A DNA stretch of 29,074 nucleotides, taken from assembly GCA_900548205.1 (NCBI GenBank), contig URJS01000021.1, forward strand, positions 1 to 29,074, read 5' to 3'. The number at the start of each line of letters is the position of its first letter. Position 1 is the first letter of the stretch. The notes under the pieces were generated by a model. The model did no database searches, was not told the DNA's origin, and saw only the letters and a program-made list of their open reading frames with translations. Source of the stretch: an uncultured Roseburia sp. GTDB taxonomy: Bacteria > Bacillota > Clostridia > Lachnospirales > Lachnospiraceae. The translations under genes and the position numbers were made by a program. Positions 8,446-16,384 of the stretch are shown piece after piece.

Positions 8446-8948
8446 CTGAATACAAATTCTTCTGCAAAACCAAATGGATCAACCTCACATAGTGTATTAA
8501 AAACATACCCATACAATGTCGGATTGCCACCTGCCAGACCTATCGGATCCTGCTGTGTATACTGACCAAGACTTGGATCATAGTAGCGGAAACGGTTATA
8601 GTACAGACCGGTTTCCTCATCCTCATACTGCCCTGGAAAACGGAACGGGATAAAGCACTGTTCCCTGGTCTTTGGAACTGCACTCCGATCACTGCCTTTG
8701 CCTACCTTTTTCACCCTGCCGTAAATATCAAGCTCCCGCTCCCAGACCTTTGTCCCTTCTCCGTCATATGCTTCCACCACAGTACCGAGGTAATCGCTGA
8801 TAACGCTGTAATTCCCGGTTCCGGTGAGTTTTCCTCGCGGGATAAAATCGTCCTGAAATACCCCGGTGATCAGATTTTTCGGCTGTCTCTCCTCCGCTTC
8901 ACGCATTTTCCCATCCGTGAAAGGGCGCGTTTCCATCCCACTATGCAA
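8412..8948 (-). pseudogene. N-truncated Rhs core tip
   Basis: 178 codons from a TTG with a stop three codons upstream, so the usual long Rhs shell (often over 1000 residues) is missing. Residues about 40-150 are unmistakable Rhs core: GNYSVISDYLGT, WERELDIYGR, then PFRFPGQYEDEETGLYYNRF, RYYDPSLGQY and DPIGLAGGNPTLYGYV. The last block is the conserved hyper-conserved boundary after which variable toxin domains begin. The reading ends 14 codons into the toxin because of the frameshift at the G4 run. The fragment overlaps the end of the 178-residue gene at 8941-9477 by eight bases. This is the layout of an orphan Rhs tip left behind when a new tip displaced it: useful as a recombination donor but not a complete toxin. 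Confidence 0.85.
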
Positions 8949-9477
8949 TCTGCTCTATGCGACTTTTCTGACACAACGGATACGATGAAATAACCGGCTT
9001 AATTTTCTTTTTCATCTGATCAAAAGATTTTCCGTAGAAATATAAGCCTGTCCATTGAGCGCCCTCCCAATAACTATACATTCTTCCGATCCCTTGCAGC
9101 TTCGCCTCCATTTGCTCTATCACATAATTTATATCACAATTCTGATAAACCTCATCCGATAACTCTGTACCATTTAAATAATATGCCAATCCCTCCAATG
9201 TTCCTACTGCAATTTCTTTCGCTCCCTTTAACACAGAACCTTTTGGAATACCAATTGCATTTAACAGCCCCACCAGTCTACTTATATTTTTTGATACATC
9301 CTCCTCCAACTCAAATTCTATATCGCAGGATATAATTTCCCCGTCTGCATTTTGCACCGTGCCTCCTCCTGTTACTCCTCCCATACCCTCTCTTTGAAAA
9401 ATTTCCTGTAGTGCATCTTCCAGTTCAAACCTATGAATCGGCTGAAATCGCGCATTTAATTTTAATATCCACTGCAT
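8941..9477 (-). CDS. Rhs-associated immunity-like protein
   Basis: 178 residues, soluble, acidic. The N-terminal half has a pattern I have seen in small stand-alone proteins near toxins: NARFQPIHR, then GVTGGGTVQNADGEI-CDI, then IGIPKGSVL. No Pfam name is claimed. A GAAGGAG sits about ten bases before the ATG. Upstream is a ~53-codon stub that may be the end of a lost toxin domain; immediately downstream begins the Rhs tip. In orphan Rhs arrays the order toxin-end, immunity, next Rhs tip is typical, so I infer this is the immunity gene of the displaced upstream toxin. Confidence 0.65.
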   Translation of the reverse strand: MQWILKLNARFQPIHRFELEDALQEIFQREGMGGVTGGGTVQNADGEIISCDIEFELEEDVSKNISRLVGLLNAIGIPKGSVLKGAKEIAVGTLEGLAYYLNGTELSDEVYQNCDINYVIEQMEAKLQGIGRMYSYWEGAQWTGLYFYGKSFDQMKKKIKPVISSYPLCQKSRIEQIA

Positions 9478-9509
9478 AAACTTATTTCTCCTTCATCGTT
9501 CTTCTGACT

Positions 9510-9671
9510 TTATGACATCATAATATCAACATATTCTTTGTACCCTAAGGGTATCTTCCTTTCGCTCATCAGGTCTTCCTTTCCATAAAAGTCACCTCCC
9601 CGATGCTCCCACCCATTGGATCTATTCTGAGTTTGGGCAGCTGATAAGTTTTTAGCGGCTCTATCTCTTAT
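9510..9671 (-). pseudogene. Possible C-terminal stub of a lost Rhs toxin
   Basis: A frame of about 53 codons, bounded upstream by a stop and with no ribosome site, reads IRDRAAKNLSAAQ, GWEHRGGDFYGKEDLMSER, and ends KEYVDIMMS-stop. The composition is protein-like and it stops 33 bases before the immunity-like gene at 8941-9477. By position it would be the tail of the toxin which that gene once neutralised. It is short, so chance cannot be excluded. Confidence 0.4.
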
Positions 9672-9685
9672 TTATAAATGTTGCT

Positions 9686-9733
9686 GCTAGTGTACTGTAT
9701 CACTCACATTTCACAACGAGACAGTACACTAGC
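9686..9733. repeat. 13-bp perfect inverted repeat, 22-base loop
   Basis: GCTAGTGTACTGT at 9686-9698 and its exact reverse complement ACAGTACACTAGC at 9721-9733. There is no T-run on either side, so it is not a normal terminator. It lies in the roughly 330-base gap between the immunity-like gene and the 93-residue gene. It could be a solo mobile-element end pair, a recombination scar or an RNA hairpin. The rest of the gap (9734-9807) shows nothing. Confidence 0.7.
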
Positions 9734-9807
9734 GATAAGCTGTCTTGTTACACATGTACAAAATAGGCACGTCTTTCAAATTGATATTTTCCCAGTTATT
9801 ATGTTTG

Positions 9808-10089
9808 TTATAAAATTACCATTGCACCAACTTTATGAGGTCCCTCATAAATGATAAACTCCGCATTTCGCTTGAATAGATGAGTTGGTGCAATATCTTC
9901 AAAGAAAAAGCATACCTCACATCTATCTATCATCTCATTCTGTGTTGGATGCTCTCTATCAAATTTAATGCCGATACTCCAGACACTTCCATCCTCCAGT
10001 TCTATAGTTGGGTAGTATTCCGCCCCTTTGGGTGGTGTTTTTCTTCCTCCATCATCTTCCGAAAACCAAAATATCATTGCTTTTTTCAT
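9808..10089 (-). CDS. Small beta-rich protein, EF-Tu-barrel-like, immunity-linked
   Basis: 93 residues. The pattern YYPTIELEDGSVWSI, F-x(many)-CFFFEDIAP, LF-x(5)-F-IYEGPHKVG resembles free-standing proteins shaped like the second or third beta-barrel of translation factor EF-Tu, frequent in toxin-immunity neighbourhoods. This is recognition by pattern only. No signal peptide; cytoplasmic. GGGAG lies nine bases before the ATG. It is the most upstream gene of the Rhs cluster, separated from the immunity-like gene by about 330 bases holding a toxin stub and an inverted repeat, so it may be the survivor of another displaced cassette. Confidence 0.6.
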   Translation of the reverse strand: MKKAMIFWFSEDDGGRKTPPKGAEYYPTIELEDGSVWSIGIKFDREHPTQNEMIDRCEVCFFFEDIAPTHLFKRNAEFIIYEGPHKVGAMVIL

Positions 10090-10304
10090 CCACTACATCT
10101 CCCTGAAACTTGTTATGCACAATCCGATCTTATAGCATTACAGCTTTTTATTTCAACCGAACTGTTATCTAGGTCTGCAGCCTCAAAATAAGACGCCTCC
10201 CCTATATTACCATGGTTATTTTCTAGATATTACCATTTTTCAACAAAAAAATTTCATAAACGTCAAAAATAGCATGGTTATATGTAACTTTTTAATTTTT
10301 TCAC
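10090..10304. other. Intergenic region, no gene seen
   Basis: AT-rich stretch between the 93-residue gene and the terminator of the LytTR regulator. It presumably contains the promoter of the Rhs-linked genes, but I cannot point to a convincing -35/-10 pair. Two CATGGTTAT copies (10210 and 10273 regions) are too short to interpret. Confidence 0.4.
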
Positions 10305-10332
10305 AAAAAAATGCGCCAAAATGACGCATTTT
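10305..10332 (-). terminator. Rho-independent terminator of the LytTR gene
   Basis: On the minus strand AAAATGCG, a nine-base loop and CGCATTTT form a perfect stem followed by a run of seven T. It begins 34 bases after the stop of the regulator at 10367 and ends that transcript before the Rhs cluster. Confidence 0.8.
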
Positions 10333-10366
10333 ACTATTCCTATCTGTTCTTAAAAAAATTCCTACA

Positions 10367-11083
10367 TCAGCACAATGACTGCATTTCAATATATCGTTTT
10401 CTTATCCTGTCTCTGTAATTGGAGCTTATTTTTATTTCCCGGTCATCATCCATAATAACCTTCTCATATCGAATTTCTTTTGCATAATTCGCATTAATTA
10501 GGAATGACTTGCTGACCCGCAAAAATTTTACATTTGTCTGTTCCAATCTGCTTTCCACTTCATCCAGTTTTTTATAAAATATTCTTGTCCCGTCTGTACT
10601 GTGAATGATAACCTCTCTCTTATTGCTTTCAAAATAACGTATATTGTTGATGGGAATTCTATATAGGACTTTTTTGTATGTATATTCAAACACTTCGCCC
10701 TTTTCCGAAAGTGCTTGGAATGCTTTGATTAAAATTGATCCAAGCCCGTCTTCTGTGACCGGTTTGTCTATAAAGGCAAACGGTTGGACGCCGATCGCCG
10801 CCTTGCAATAGGTATCATAAAAAGAGATAAACAAAAAGATGACGCGATAATCCCTTTCCCGAATGACTCCTGCTGTCTCAATTCCATTCATGCCACCCAT
10901 TTCAATATCCAGCAAAATAATATCGAAATTTCCTTTTTGTTCGATTTCTATGAGTAAATCTTCTCCGCTCTGAAAACACTTTACTTCTGCATTCAGACAT
11001 AAACGATGTATGACATCCTGAACAATCCTATATTGCTTCTCCCGTTCTTCCGCTATATCGTCGCATATTCCAATCTTTATCAT
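10367..11083 (-). CDS. Orphan LytTR-family response regulator
   Basis: 238 residues from the ATG at 11083 (MIKIGICDD), the normal start for this family. The frame is also open to a TTG at 11200, adding 39 residues (MSKMPVIMPENVW...) that match no receiver domain. A receiver domain fills residues 1-120: acidic pair D8-D9, phospho-acceptor D59 in IILLDIE, and conserved K107 in FIDKP. The LytTR DNA-binding domain occupies about 140-238 (YRIPINNIRYFES, KFLRVSKSFLINANYA). Such proteins bind direct repeats about two helical turns apart and usually regulate peptide, bacteriocin or surface functions. No histidine kinase lies alongside, so it may answer the kinase at 24853-26169 or a distant one. It has its own terminator. 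Confidence 0.88.
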   Translation of the reverse strand: MIKIGICDDIAEEREKQYRIVQDVIHRLCLNAEVKCFQSGEDLLIEIEQKGNFDIILLDIEMGGMNGIETAGVIRERDYRVIFLFISFYDTYCKAAIGVQPFAFIDKPVTEDGLGSILIKAFQALSEKGEVFEYTYKKVLYRIPINNIRYFESNKREVIIHSTDGTRIFYKKLDEVESRLEQTNVKFLRVSKSFLINANYAKEIRYEKVIMDDDREIKISSNYRDRIRKRYIEMQSLC

Positions 11084-11411
11084 ATTTATTCCTGTTTCCT
11101 TATCAGCATCTGCCTGATCCCCTAAATTCCATAACATCAGTGACTGCGCAACATAAGAAACCCATACGTTCTCAGGCATAATGACAGGCATCTTACTCAA
11201 CCAATTTATTGCTCTTATATTTTATCACATGCGCTTCCTGGATGGTATCCCTTAATCTCTAAGCCGTATGATCCCTTGCCAGTTCTCTTTTTATCCCTTC
11301 CAATCGCTTTTCCGCTACCGAATCTTCCACTGCTGCCTCCCTAAAATCGCAGGTCTGTTTCAACCGATAAAACACCTGTCACTACGATTCGCGTGTCAGG
11401 CTTTGCTCAAT

Positions 11412-11435
11412 AAAAAGTCAGGCTTTTGTCTGACT
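11412..11435 (-). terminator. Weak terminator-like hairpin
   Basis: Minus strand AGTCAG, an eight-base loop, CTGACT and then TTTTT. Short stem, but the T-run follows directly. It lies just past the end of the recombinase-like remnant. Confidence 0.45.
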
Positions 11436-11575
11436 GATCCCGCAGTCTATACTGAAGTTCCACTCAAGCTCTACTCTCTTATCCCTATGATCATAAGCTT
11501 TTTTATAAATGTATCAGCTACATCCTGCGTTATTTGCACGTCTTTTGTCCATAACCAAGCCATTAACTCCGTAAT
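11418..11575 (-). pseudogene. Recombinase C-terminus remnant (tentative)
   Basis: One frame gives ITELMAWLWTKDVQITQDVADTFIKK, and after a shift another gives AYDHRDKRVELEWNFSIDCG and ends at the TGA at 11418. The combined order, a helix with FIKK followed by YDH-KRVE-EW, is what the last 40 residues of large serine recombinases look like (compare QIELLWNF at the end of the protein at 16385-17947). No upstream catalytic portion remains here. I read it as the decayed 3' end of an older recombinase gene, with low-to-moderate confidence because the stretch is short and needs a frameshift. Confidence 0.4.
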
Positions 11576-11580
11576 ATTTC

Positions 11581-11622
11581 AAAAAGGGAATGTTCATGCC
11601 ACCGCACCAAACATTCCCTTTT
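11581..11622 (-). terminator. Strong terminator after the protease locus
   Basis: A 13-bp perfect stem (AAAAGGGAATGTT at 11582-11594 against AACATTCCCTTTT at 11610-11622) with a 15-base loop and T5 on the minus strand. It is the first good terminator downstream of the protease fragment at 11908. The stem is A/T-flanked, so it may work in both directions. Confidence 0.75.
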
Positions 11623-11631
11623 CATGGTTGA

Positions 11632-11724
11632 TTTTTCTGTTGCCTGCCAACCTCCGACACCTATGTCTGGAAAATAACAGGTTTTTCCGTTGCCTGCCAA
11701 CCTCCGACACCTGTGTTCGGAAAA
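11632..11724. repeat. 43-bp direct repeat, two copies, 50-bp period
   Basis: Copies at 11632-11674 and 11682-11724 match at 39 of 43 positions and share TTGCCTGCCAACCTCCGACA. Each contains a small imperfect palindrome (CCGACACC-T-GTGTTCGG in copy two). Differences fall inside the palindrome, partly compensating. Two copies only, with a 7-base spacer, so not CRISPR. It could be an RNA element or a protein-binding pair in the 3' region of the protease transcript. The remaining sequence from 11725 to 11907 shows nothing identifiable. Confidence 0.7.
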
Positions 11725-11907
11725 CGTATCAGATTTTAGGTGTCAACCCACCGCTGATGCACAGCTTTTCTAACTACATTCTACATAAAAACACGAAAAA
11801 TGCAATACCAATTTTATCTTATGATAATACTTCAGACTTTATACGTATCTTCACTCACTTTGGGCATAAATGACCACCGCCACCTTTCCTTGCGCCCCCC
11901 ACAGTCC

Positions 11908-13288
11908 TCACACGTTTCGCAGACGCTCAAACGCCTGATAAACGTCGAGTGTTCCGTAACCCCACTCTCTATTTGGATAGCTTCTGTCATTCGACTTCCC
12001 CGTCCCCCGTATCAGCATATTCTTAATACCGGCATTGGAGAGACGCGGACTGTTTAACTCCACCAGCGCCCACTGCATGATCTGCGCAACCGCCCCTGTT
12101 GTCACTGCCGCTGCCGCGCTCGTTCCCGTAAACCGGATGTAATCTCCCCGCAAACCCGGACCGTAGACGTTCACCGCTGGCGCGGCGAAATCGGGCTTGA
12201 TCTCCCCCGAGATCGTATAGCCGCGCCCGGAATCCGTGAACATACTCTGATTTGCTGCATTGTAGCCGCCCACCGTGATGACCTGCTTAGCGTTTGACGG
12301 GGACGTCAGTGTGATCTCCGGATTGGAACGCAGAAAATAAACATGCCCGTTGGTCAGCTGCGCCATAGGCAGCCACATATTATACGAACCGTTGATAATA
12401 TTTTCCGGGTAGACACGGATCACCCACAGCCCGCACTTTGGCGCGATAAAGCGCATATAGATCAGCTGGTTTGCCTCCTCTTTTGTCTCAATACGATAAT
12501 CGATCATGACGACCGTTTTCTCAAACACAAATCGAAACGTCTCCGAAGCATTTTCCCTTGCGGGCACACGGTGGATCTGCTCCCCCGTCGGCGATATGAC
12601 TGAAACCGAATAAAGCTCCGGTGAATTTGCCCACATTTCAAGGAAAAACCCGTTCATATCCTCCTCAACTGTCACCTCGACGTCCTCATACGTCATATCC
12701 TCGGCGATCAGCCCCTGAAAATGGTGGCGCGAATTTGCCTCATTTCCTCCCGCTACCACAATCGAGCGTCTGCGCCTTGTGCAGATAAAATTCAAATAAC
12801 TGGACAACGGTCCGTTTTTTCCGTGGCTGCCAATGCTGTTTCCAAGCGCGATACAGATCACAAGCGGCATATTTAACACATTTGCAAGATTGTCAAGATA
12901 CAACACCCCCATCATAATATCATTTTCCTGATAGGCGGGCACACCGTCCGGCACGAAAAAAAACTCCCGCAGATAGGGTTTTGCCTCCTTTAGCTTGACA
13001 ACGGCAATCTGTGCCTGAGGCGCAGCCCCGATAAAATCAGCAGCAGCATCCTCACCCCCGCACGCAACGCCTGCCAAAAATGTCCCGTGTCCGTTCTCAT
13101 CCCGCGACGGCACGACCTCATAGGGATTTTCTGAGGTAAGCGCGCGGTCGATCATCTCCTTTGTATACTCCGCCCCGTATAAAATCCCCTCCGGCGTCTC
13201 GCCCTCCGTCACCGACTGATCCCAAATGCGCACGATCCGCGACGTTCCGTCTGAATACTGAAACAATTTATTGGTGTAATCAACGCCC
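11908..13288 (-). pseudogene. S8 subtilisin-like protease, C-terminal part (His and Ser)
   Basis: Frame open from a TTG at 13299, but protease sequence starts at 13288 (G-V-D-Y-T-N). It carries the catalytic His in NGHGTFLAG (residue 71 counting from the TTG) and the catalytic Ser in FTGTSAAAA (residue 394), with a long insert between them as in the CspBA/CspB germination-protease family of clostridia. The catalytic Asp block that must precede it (IDTG) is absent here; it is found at 26998-27308 on the same strand, where the protein breaks off at exactly this point. Together they make about 562 residues, a normal family length. No ribosome site precedes the TTG, so this part is probably not translated unless the intervening 13.7 kb is removed. 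With an intact gene the product would cleave a protein substrate; Csp relatives cut the spore cortex lytic pro-enzyme. Confidence 0.9.
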
Positions 13289-13300
13289 TCTTGTGTCAAC
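13286..13300 (-). other. Right junction of the insertion (attR-like)
   Basis: Minus strand TTGACACAAGA-GGG-CGTTGATTAC: protease coding sequence resumes at GGGC. The GGG at 13286-13288 is the only sequence shared with the other junction at 26998-27000. The adjoining element side TTGACACAAGAG recurs as TTGACATAAGAG, twice, upstream of the recombinase operon. Confidence 0.65.
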
Positions 13301-13325
13301 GAATTGCAAACAAAGCCTTAGCAGA

Positions 13326-16205
13326 CTACTGCACAGACGCAGCGTCCTCCTTCACTATTTTGTTTTTCTTTCTGGTGCATCCCATAAATCCAAGCGCGAT
13401 CAGCCCAAGCAGCACGGCGTCCACTGCGACAAGACCGTAAATCCATCCCGGAACTCCCAGTCTGACATGCTCCAGCGCGTTGCTGTTTGCCACTACATAC
13501 AGAATATTATGGCACGCCTTTCTCATCAGCTGGCGTCCTTCCGCCGTCTCGTCAATGGTAATCTCCTTTTGCGTAGAACTAAGCAGCATATCATTTCCCG
13601 CTGCAATCGCCTGGTCCGCATTCTGGAAATCTCCCATCATCGCATTGTCTGTGATAACAAAGCCCTCAAATCCCCACTCGCCTCTCAGCACATTCTCAAG
13701 CAGCGGCTTGCTCGCCCCTGCCCATGTAGCGCCAAGCCTGCTCCATGTGGTCATAACCGCCTTTGGTTTTCCCTCTTTAACCGTAAGCTCAAACGGTTTG
13801 AGATAAATTTCACGCAGCGCCTGCTCGTTGCACCAGTTCGCTCCGCCGATTGCATTGGTCTCCTGATCGTTTAAGGCAAAATGCTTGATGTAGGTATAGA
13901 CATTTTTATCGTTACAGCCGCGCACCATCGCAGCGCCCATCTTTCCGGAGAGGAAACCGTCCTCCGAATAGTACTCAAAATTTCTTCCGCTGAACGGCGT
14001 ACGATGGATATTCATCGCCGGACCGTAGATTCCCGACACCTTATTTGCATATGCTTCATCGCCAAGCGCCTTACCGAACGCTTCCGGCAGATCCGTGTTC
14101 CATGTAGAGCCTACCACCACCGCACTTGTGTACTGGTTTCCTTTTGTTCCATTGATCAATCCGTTTAATCCGGCAGGCCCGTCCACATCCAGCACCTCCG
14201 GTTTGCCTACAGAACCAATACGCACCGACTGCCATCCGCTCATTCCGATCAGCTGTTCCATATCTGCGACAGACAGCTGCTCTAAAAGCTGTTCCCACTT
14301 CGGATCGTCATACGCAAGCCCCTTCACATCCGCAAGTGTCAGACCATGCTTTGCAAATACTACATCCTCTGCATTCGGATCTGTCTCCACTGATGTATTC
14401 TGAAGCGCCGCAAGTACCTCCGGCGTCGCCTCCTTGTCTACCGCCTTCTCCTTTGGCATAGTTCCTGCCCAGTCTGCACGGCTGACATATGTCACATCTC
14501 CCGCCACATCGTCAAACTGGTTGGTCGCCTCCACCAGATCACTGTCTCTGTTTCGCTTTGTCTCCGCAATGTTTAAGATTTTCTGATCAATGACATCATG
14601 GCTGTTTTTCATCAGCTTGATCGCATAATCCCCTGCTTCCAGAACATATGCTTTTGCCTCTTTGTAATCATAGCTTGCCATATCTTCTTTTGCAAACGTC
14701 AGGGTCAGCGTCTGGCTTGCTCCCGGTTCTAAAACATCCGTCTTGTCAAACGCAACCAGATTTACATGCGATTTCTCGATTCCTCCCACAGTATATGGCG
14801 GCGTATAATACAACTGTACCACTTCTTTTCCGGCGGTATTTCCTGTGTTTGTCACAGTGACATCCACACTGACATTCTCACCGTCCTCTTTCAGTTCTCC
14901 CATCTGCTGCTCAAATGTAGTATAGGACAATCCATAGCCAAACGGATACTGGACCGTCTCGTCATAGTTGATATATCCGTCCACTGCCGCTGTCTCATAG
15001 TAACGGTATCCCACATAAATACCTTCCTGATAGTTCATGAACTTATAAGGCGCTTCTTTATCGCCCATCATCCCGCCCTGAGGATGTTCTGTTCCGGTAT
15101 ATGAAAAATCTCCGATATTCATATATGCCGGAGCAGAAGTCGCATCGTACGCATATGTGTCAACCAGACGTCCGGAAGGATTCACCTTTCCGACAACCGC
15201 GTTTGCCACCGCCCTAAGTCCGACAGAACCCGGTCCTCCAATCCACAGCGCGGCATCCACCCGTTCATCCTCAAGAAATCCTAATTCCATTGGAGAGGAA
15301 GAATTGATAAGCACAATAACCTTATCAAAATTCTCTTTCACCATATCAAGCATTGCCTCTTCATTTTCTGTCAGCTCCATATAATGCCTTCCGGCAGTTC
15401 CGCCCGTATAGTCCGCCATATCCATCGGCATGTCCGCGCCTTCTCCTCCGGCACGTCCAAACACGACAACCGCCGCATCTGAAAAAGCCTTCGCATTTTC
15501 CAAAAGACCGTTCGCATACTCCTCCACTGCTGGCTCTTTAATTCCATAGTCGCTCAGTGCGATCGTTACGCCGTTGCCCTCTTTCGCTTCATTATTTTTT
15601 GTCTGATAGAAATCTGCAAGCTCCTCATTGACCGCAATGCCCGCGTTCTCAAAAGCCGCCTTTAGGGTCACATTCTGACTCTCATCCGCCGCGCCCGAAC
15701 CGGATCCTCCATAGATGATCGCATCAGACGCAAATCCGAAAAGATTTACCGCACCACTTGTCAGAGGCAGTACGTTTCCTTCATTTCTAAGAAGCACAAG
15801 TCCTTCTTCCTCAATCTGCTCCGTCACTTCCTGCGCGGCCTTTGTCTGTGCCTCCACCTGCTCAGGCGACGCCGTATTGCGGTGCAAAAACTGATTCACC
15901 ATTACATAAACGTTCGCTACCGCCACATTCAGCCCCACCACAACGACCAACAGCACGCACAGCAGCGCCGAAAATATCTTTAACATTCTGTGGTTCTTCT
16001 TCGCGCGGTAAATCCACATTGCAAGGATAGCGATCGCCGCCACGATCGTTCCCGCCAGAATACACCTTGTGATCAGACGGATATCCGCTCCGATCGGATT
16101 CTTAAAAATCGCAGACAGCAGAATTGCCACGACAACCGCCGCAATAGCAGCCAGCGTTGCGAGCTTCGCGATTTTTTCCACACTCCATTTCTTTTTTGTT
16201 TCCAT
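13326..16205 (-). CDS. Membrane-anchored, circularly permuted GH3 glycosidase
   Basis: 959 residues from the ATG at 16205 (METKKKW; GGGAGG nine bases upstream); the frame is open to 16286 without a better start. Three hydrophobic helices occupy the first ~125 residues and another lies near the C-terminus (GWIYGLVAVDAVLLGLIALG) before a basic tail, so the catalytic part is held at the membrane, probably outside. Domain order is reversed relative to classical GH3. The alpha/beta domain comes first (EEEGLVLLRNEG, VLINSSSPMELGFL), then an FnIII-like domain (VTVTNTGNTAGKEVVQLY), then the TIM barrel (PAMNIHRTPFSGRNFEYYSEDG, KHFALNDQE). The barrel holds the nucleophile Asp in FVITDN, about residue 853. 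Expected activity is hydrolysis of beta-linked glucosides, xylosides or GlcNAc-like units. It is the last gene before the attR-like junction. Confidence 0.9.
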   Translation of the reverse strand: METKKKWSVEKIAKLATLAAIAAVVVAILLSAIFKNPIGADIRLITRCILAGTIVAAIAILAMWIYRAKKNHRMLKIFSALLCVLLVVVVGLNVAVANVYVMVNQFLHRNTASPEQVEAQTKAAQEVTEQIEEEGLVLLRNEGNVLPLTSGAVNLFGFASDAIIYGGSGSGAADESQNVTLKAAFENAGIAVNEELADFYQTKNNEAKEGNGVTIALSDYGIKEPAVEEYANGLLENAKAFSDAAVVVFGRAGGEGADMPMDMADYTGGTAGRHYMELTENEEAMLDMVKENFDKVIVLINSSSPMELGFLEDERVDAALWIGGPGSVGLRAVANAVVGKVNPSGRLVDTYAYDATSAPAYMNIGDFSYTGTEHPQGGMMGDKEAPYKFMNYQEGIYVGYRYYETAAVDGYINYDETVQYPFGYGLSYTTFEQQMGELKEDGENVSVDVTVTNTGNTAGKEVVQLYYTPPYTVGGIEKSHVNLVAFDKTDVLEPGASQTLTLTFAKEDMASYDYKEAKAYVLEAGDYAIKLMKNSHDVIDQKILNIAETKRNRDSDLVEATNQFDDVAGDVTYVSRADWAGTMPKEKAVDKEATPEVLAALQNTSVETDPNAEDVVFAKHGLTLADVKGLAYDDPKWEQLLEQLSVADMEQLIGMSGWQSVRIGSVGKPEVLDVDGPAGLNGLINGTKGNQYTSAVVVGSTWNTDLPEAFGKALGDEAYANKVSGIYGPAMNIHRTPFSGRNFEYYSEDGFLSGKMGAAMVRGCNDKNVYTYIKHFALNDQETNAIGGANWCNEQALREIYLKPFELTVKEGKPKAVMTTWSRLGATWAGASKPLLENVLRGEWGFEGFVITDNAMMGDFQNADQAIAAGNDMLLSSTQKEITIDETAEGRQLMRKACHNILYVVANSNALEHVRLGVPGWIYGLVAVDAVLLGLIALGFMGCTRKKNKIVKEDAASVQ

Positions 16206-16384
16206 TAAAATGAACCTCCCACCTTTTGTATTGTAAACAGTGTACCATAAAAGGCGGAAGGTTTCCTCATTCTGCATAAACTGCATGTTCTCTTCCTAAA
16301 TTGCATTTGTCATCGTCATTTCCTACAAAAATAGACTGTTTGATTTGTACAAAACATCCAATCCATGTCTCCCATTTCTATGCC
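16206..16384 (-). other. Gap between recombinase operon and permuted GH3
   Basis: Leader of the GH3 gene. It contains TTTGTACAAA, a 10-bp palindrome near 16343-16352, and a possible TACAAT -10 near 16235 with a poor -35. A short hairpin TGCCC-GATA-GGGCA covers the stop codon of the third recombinase but has no T-run. Confidence 0.4.

Noticed and set aside
11084..11221. AgrD-like autoinducer peptide before the orphan LytTR regulator
   Set aside because: Small reading frame lacks the expected Cys-containing core and charged C-terminus, and no AgrB-type protease is nearby.
11632..11724. CRISPR array
   Set aside because: Only two repeat copies with a seven-base spacer and no cas genes.
11268..11873. 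Plus-strand open frame of 201 codons in the region after the LytTR gene
   Set aside because: No ribosome site, low-complexity composition, and it runs across two terminators and the direct repeat.
13291..13299. TTG start for the C-terminal protease fragment
   Set aside because: No Shine-Dalgarno sequence; the first five codons derive from the element end, and the fragment lacks the catalytic Asp, so it is better read as half of a split gene.
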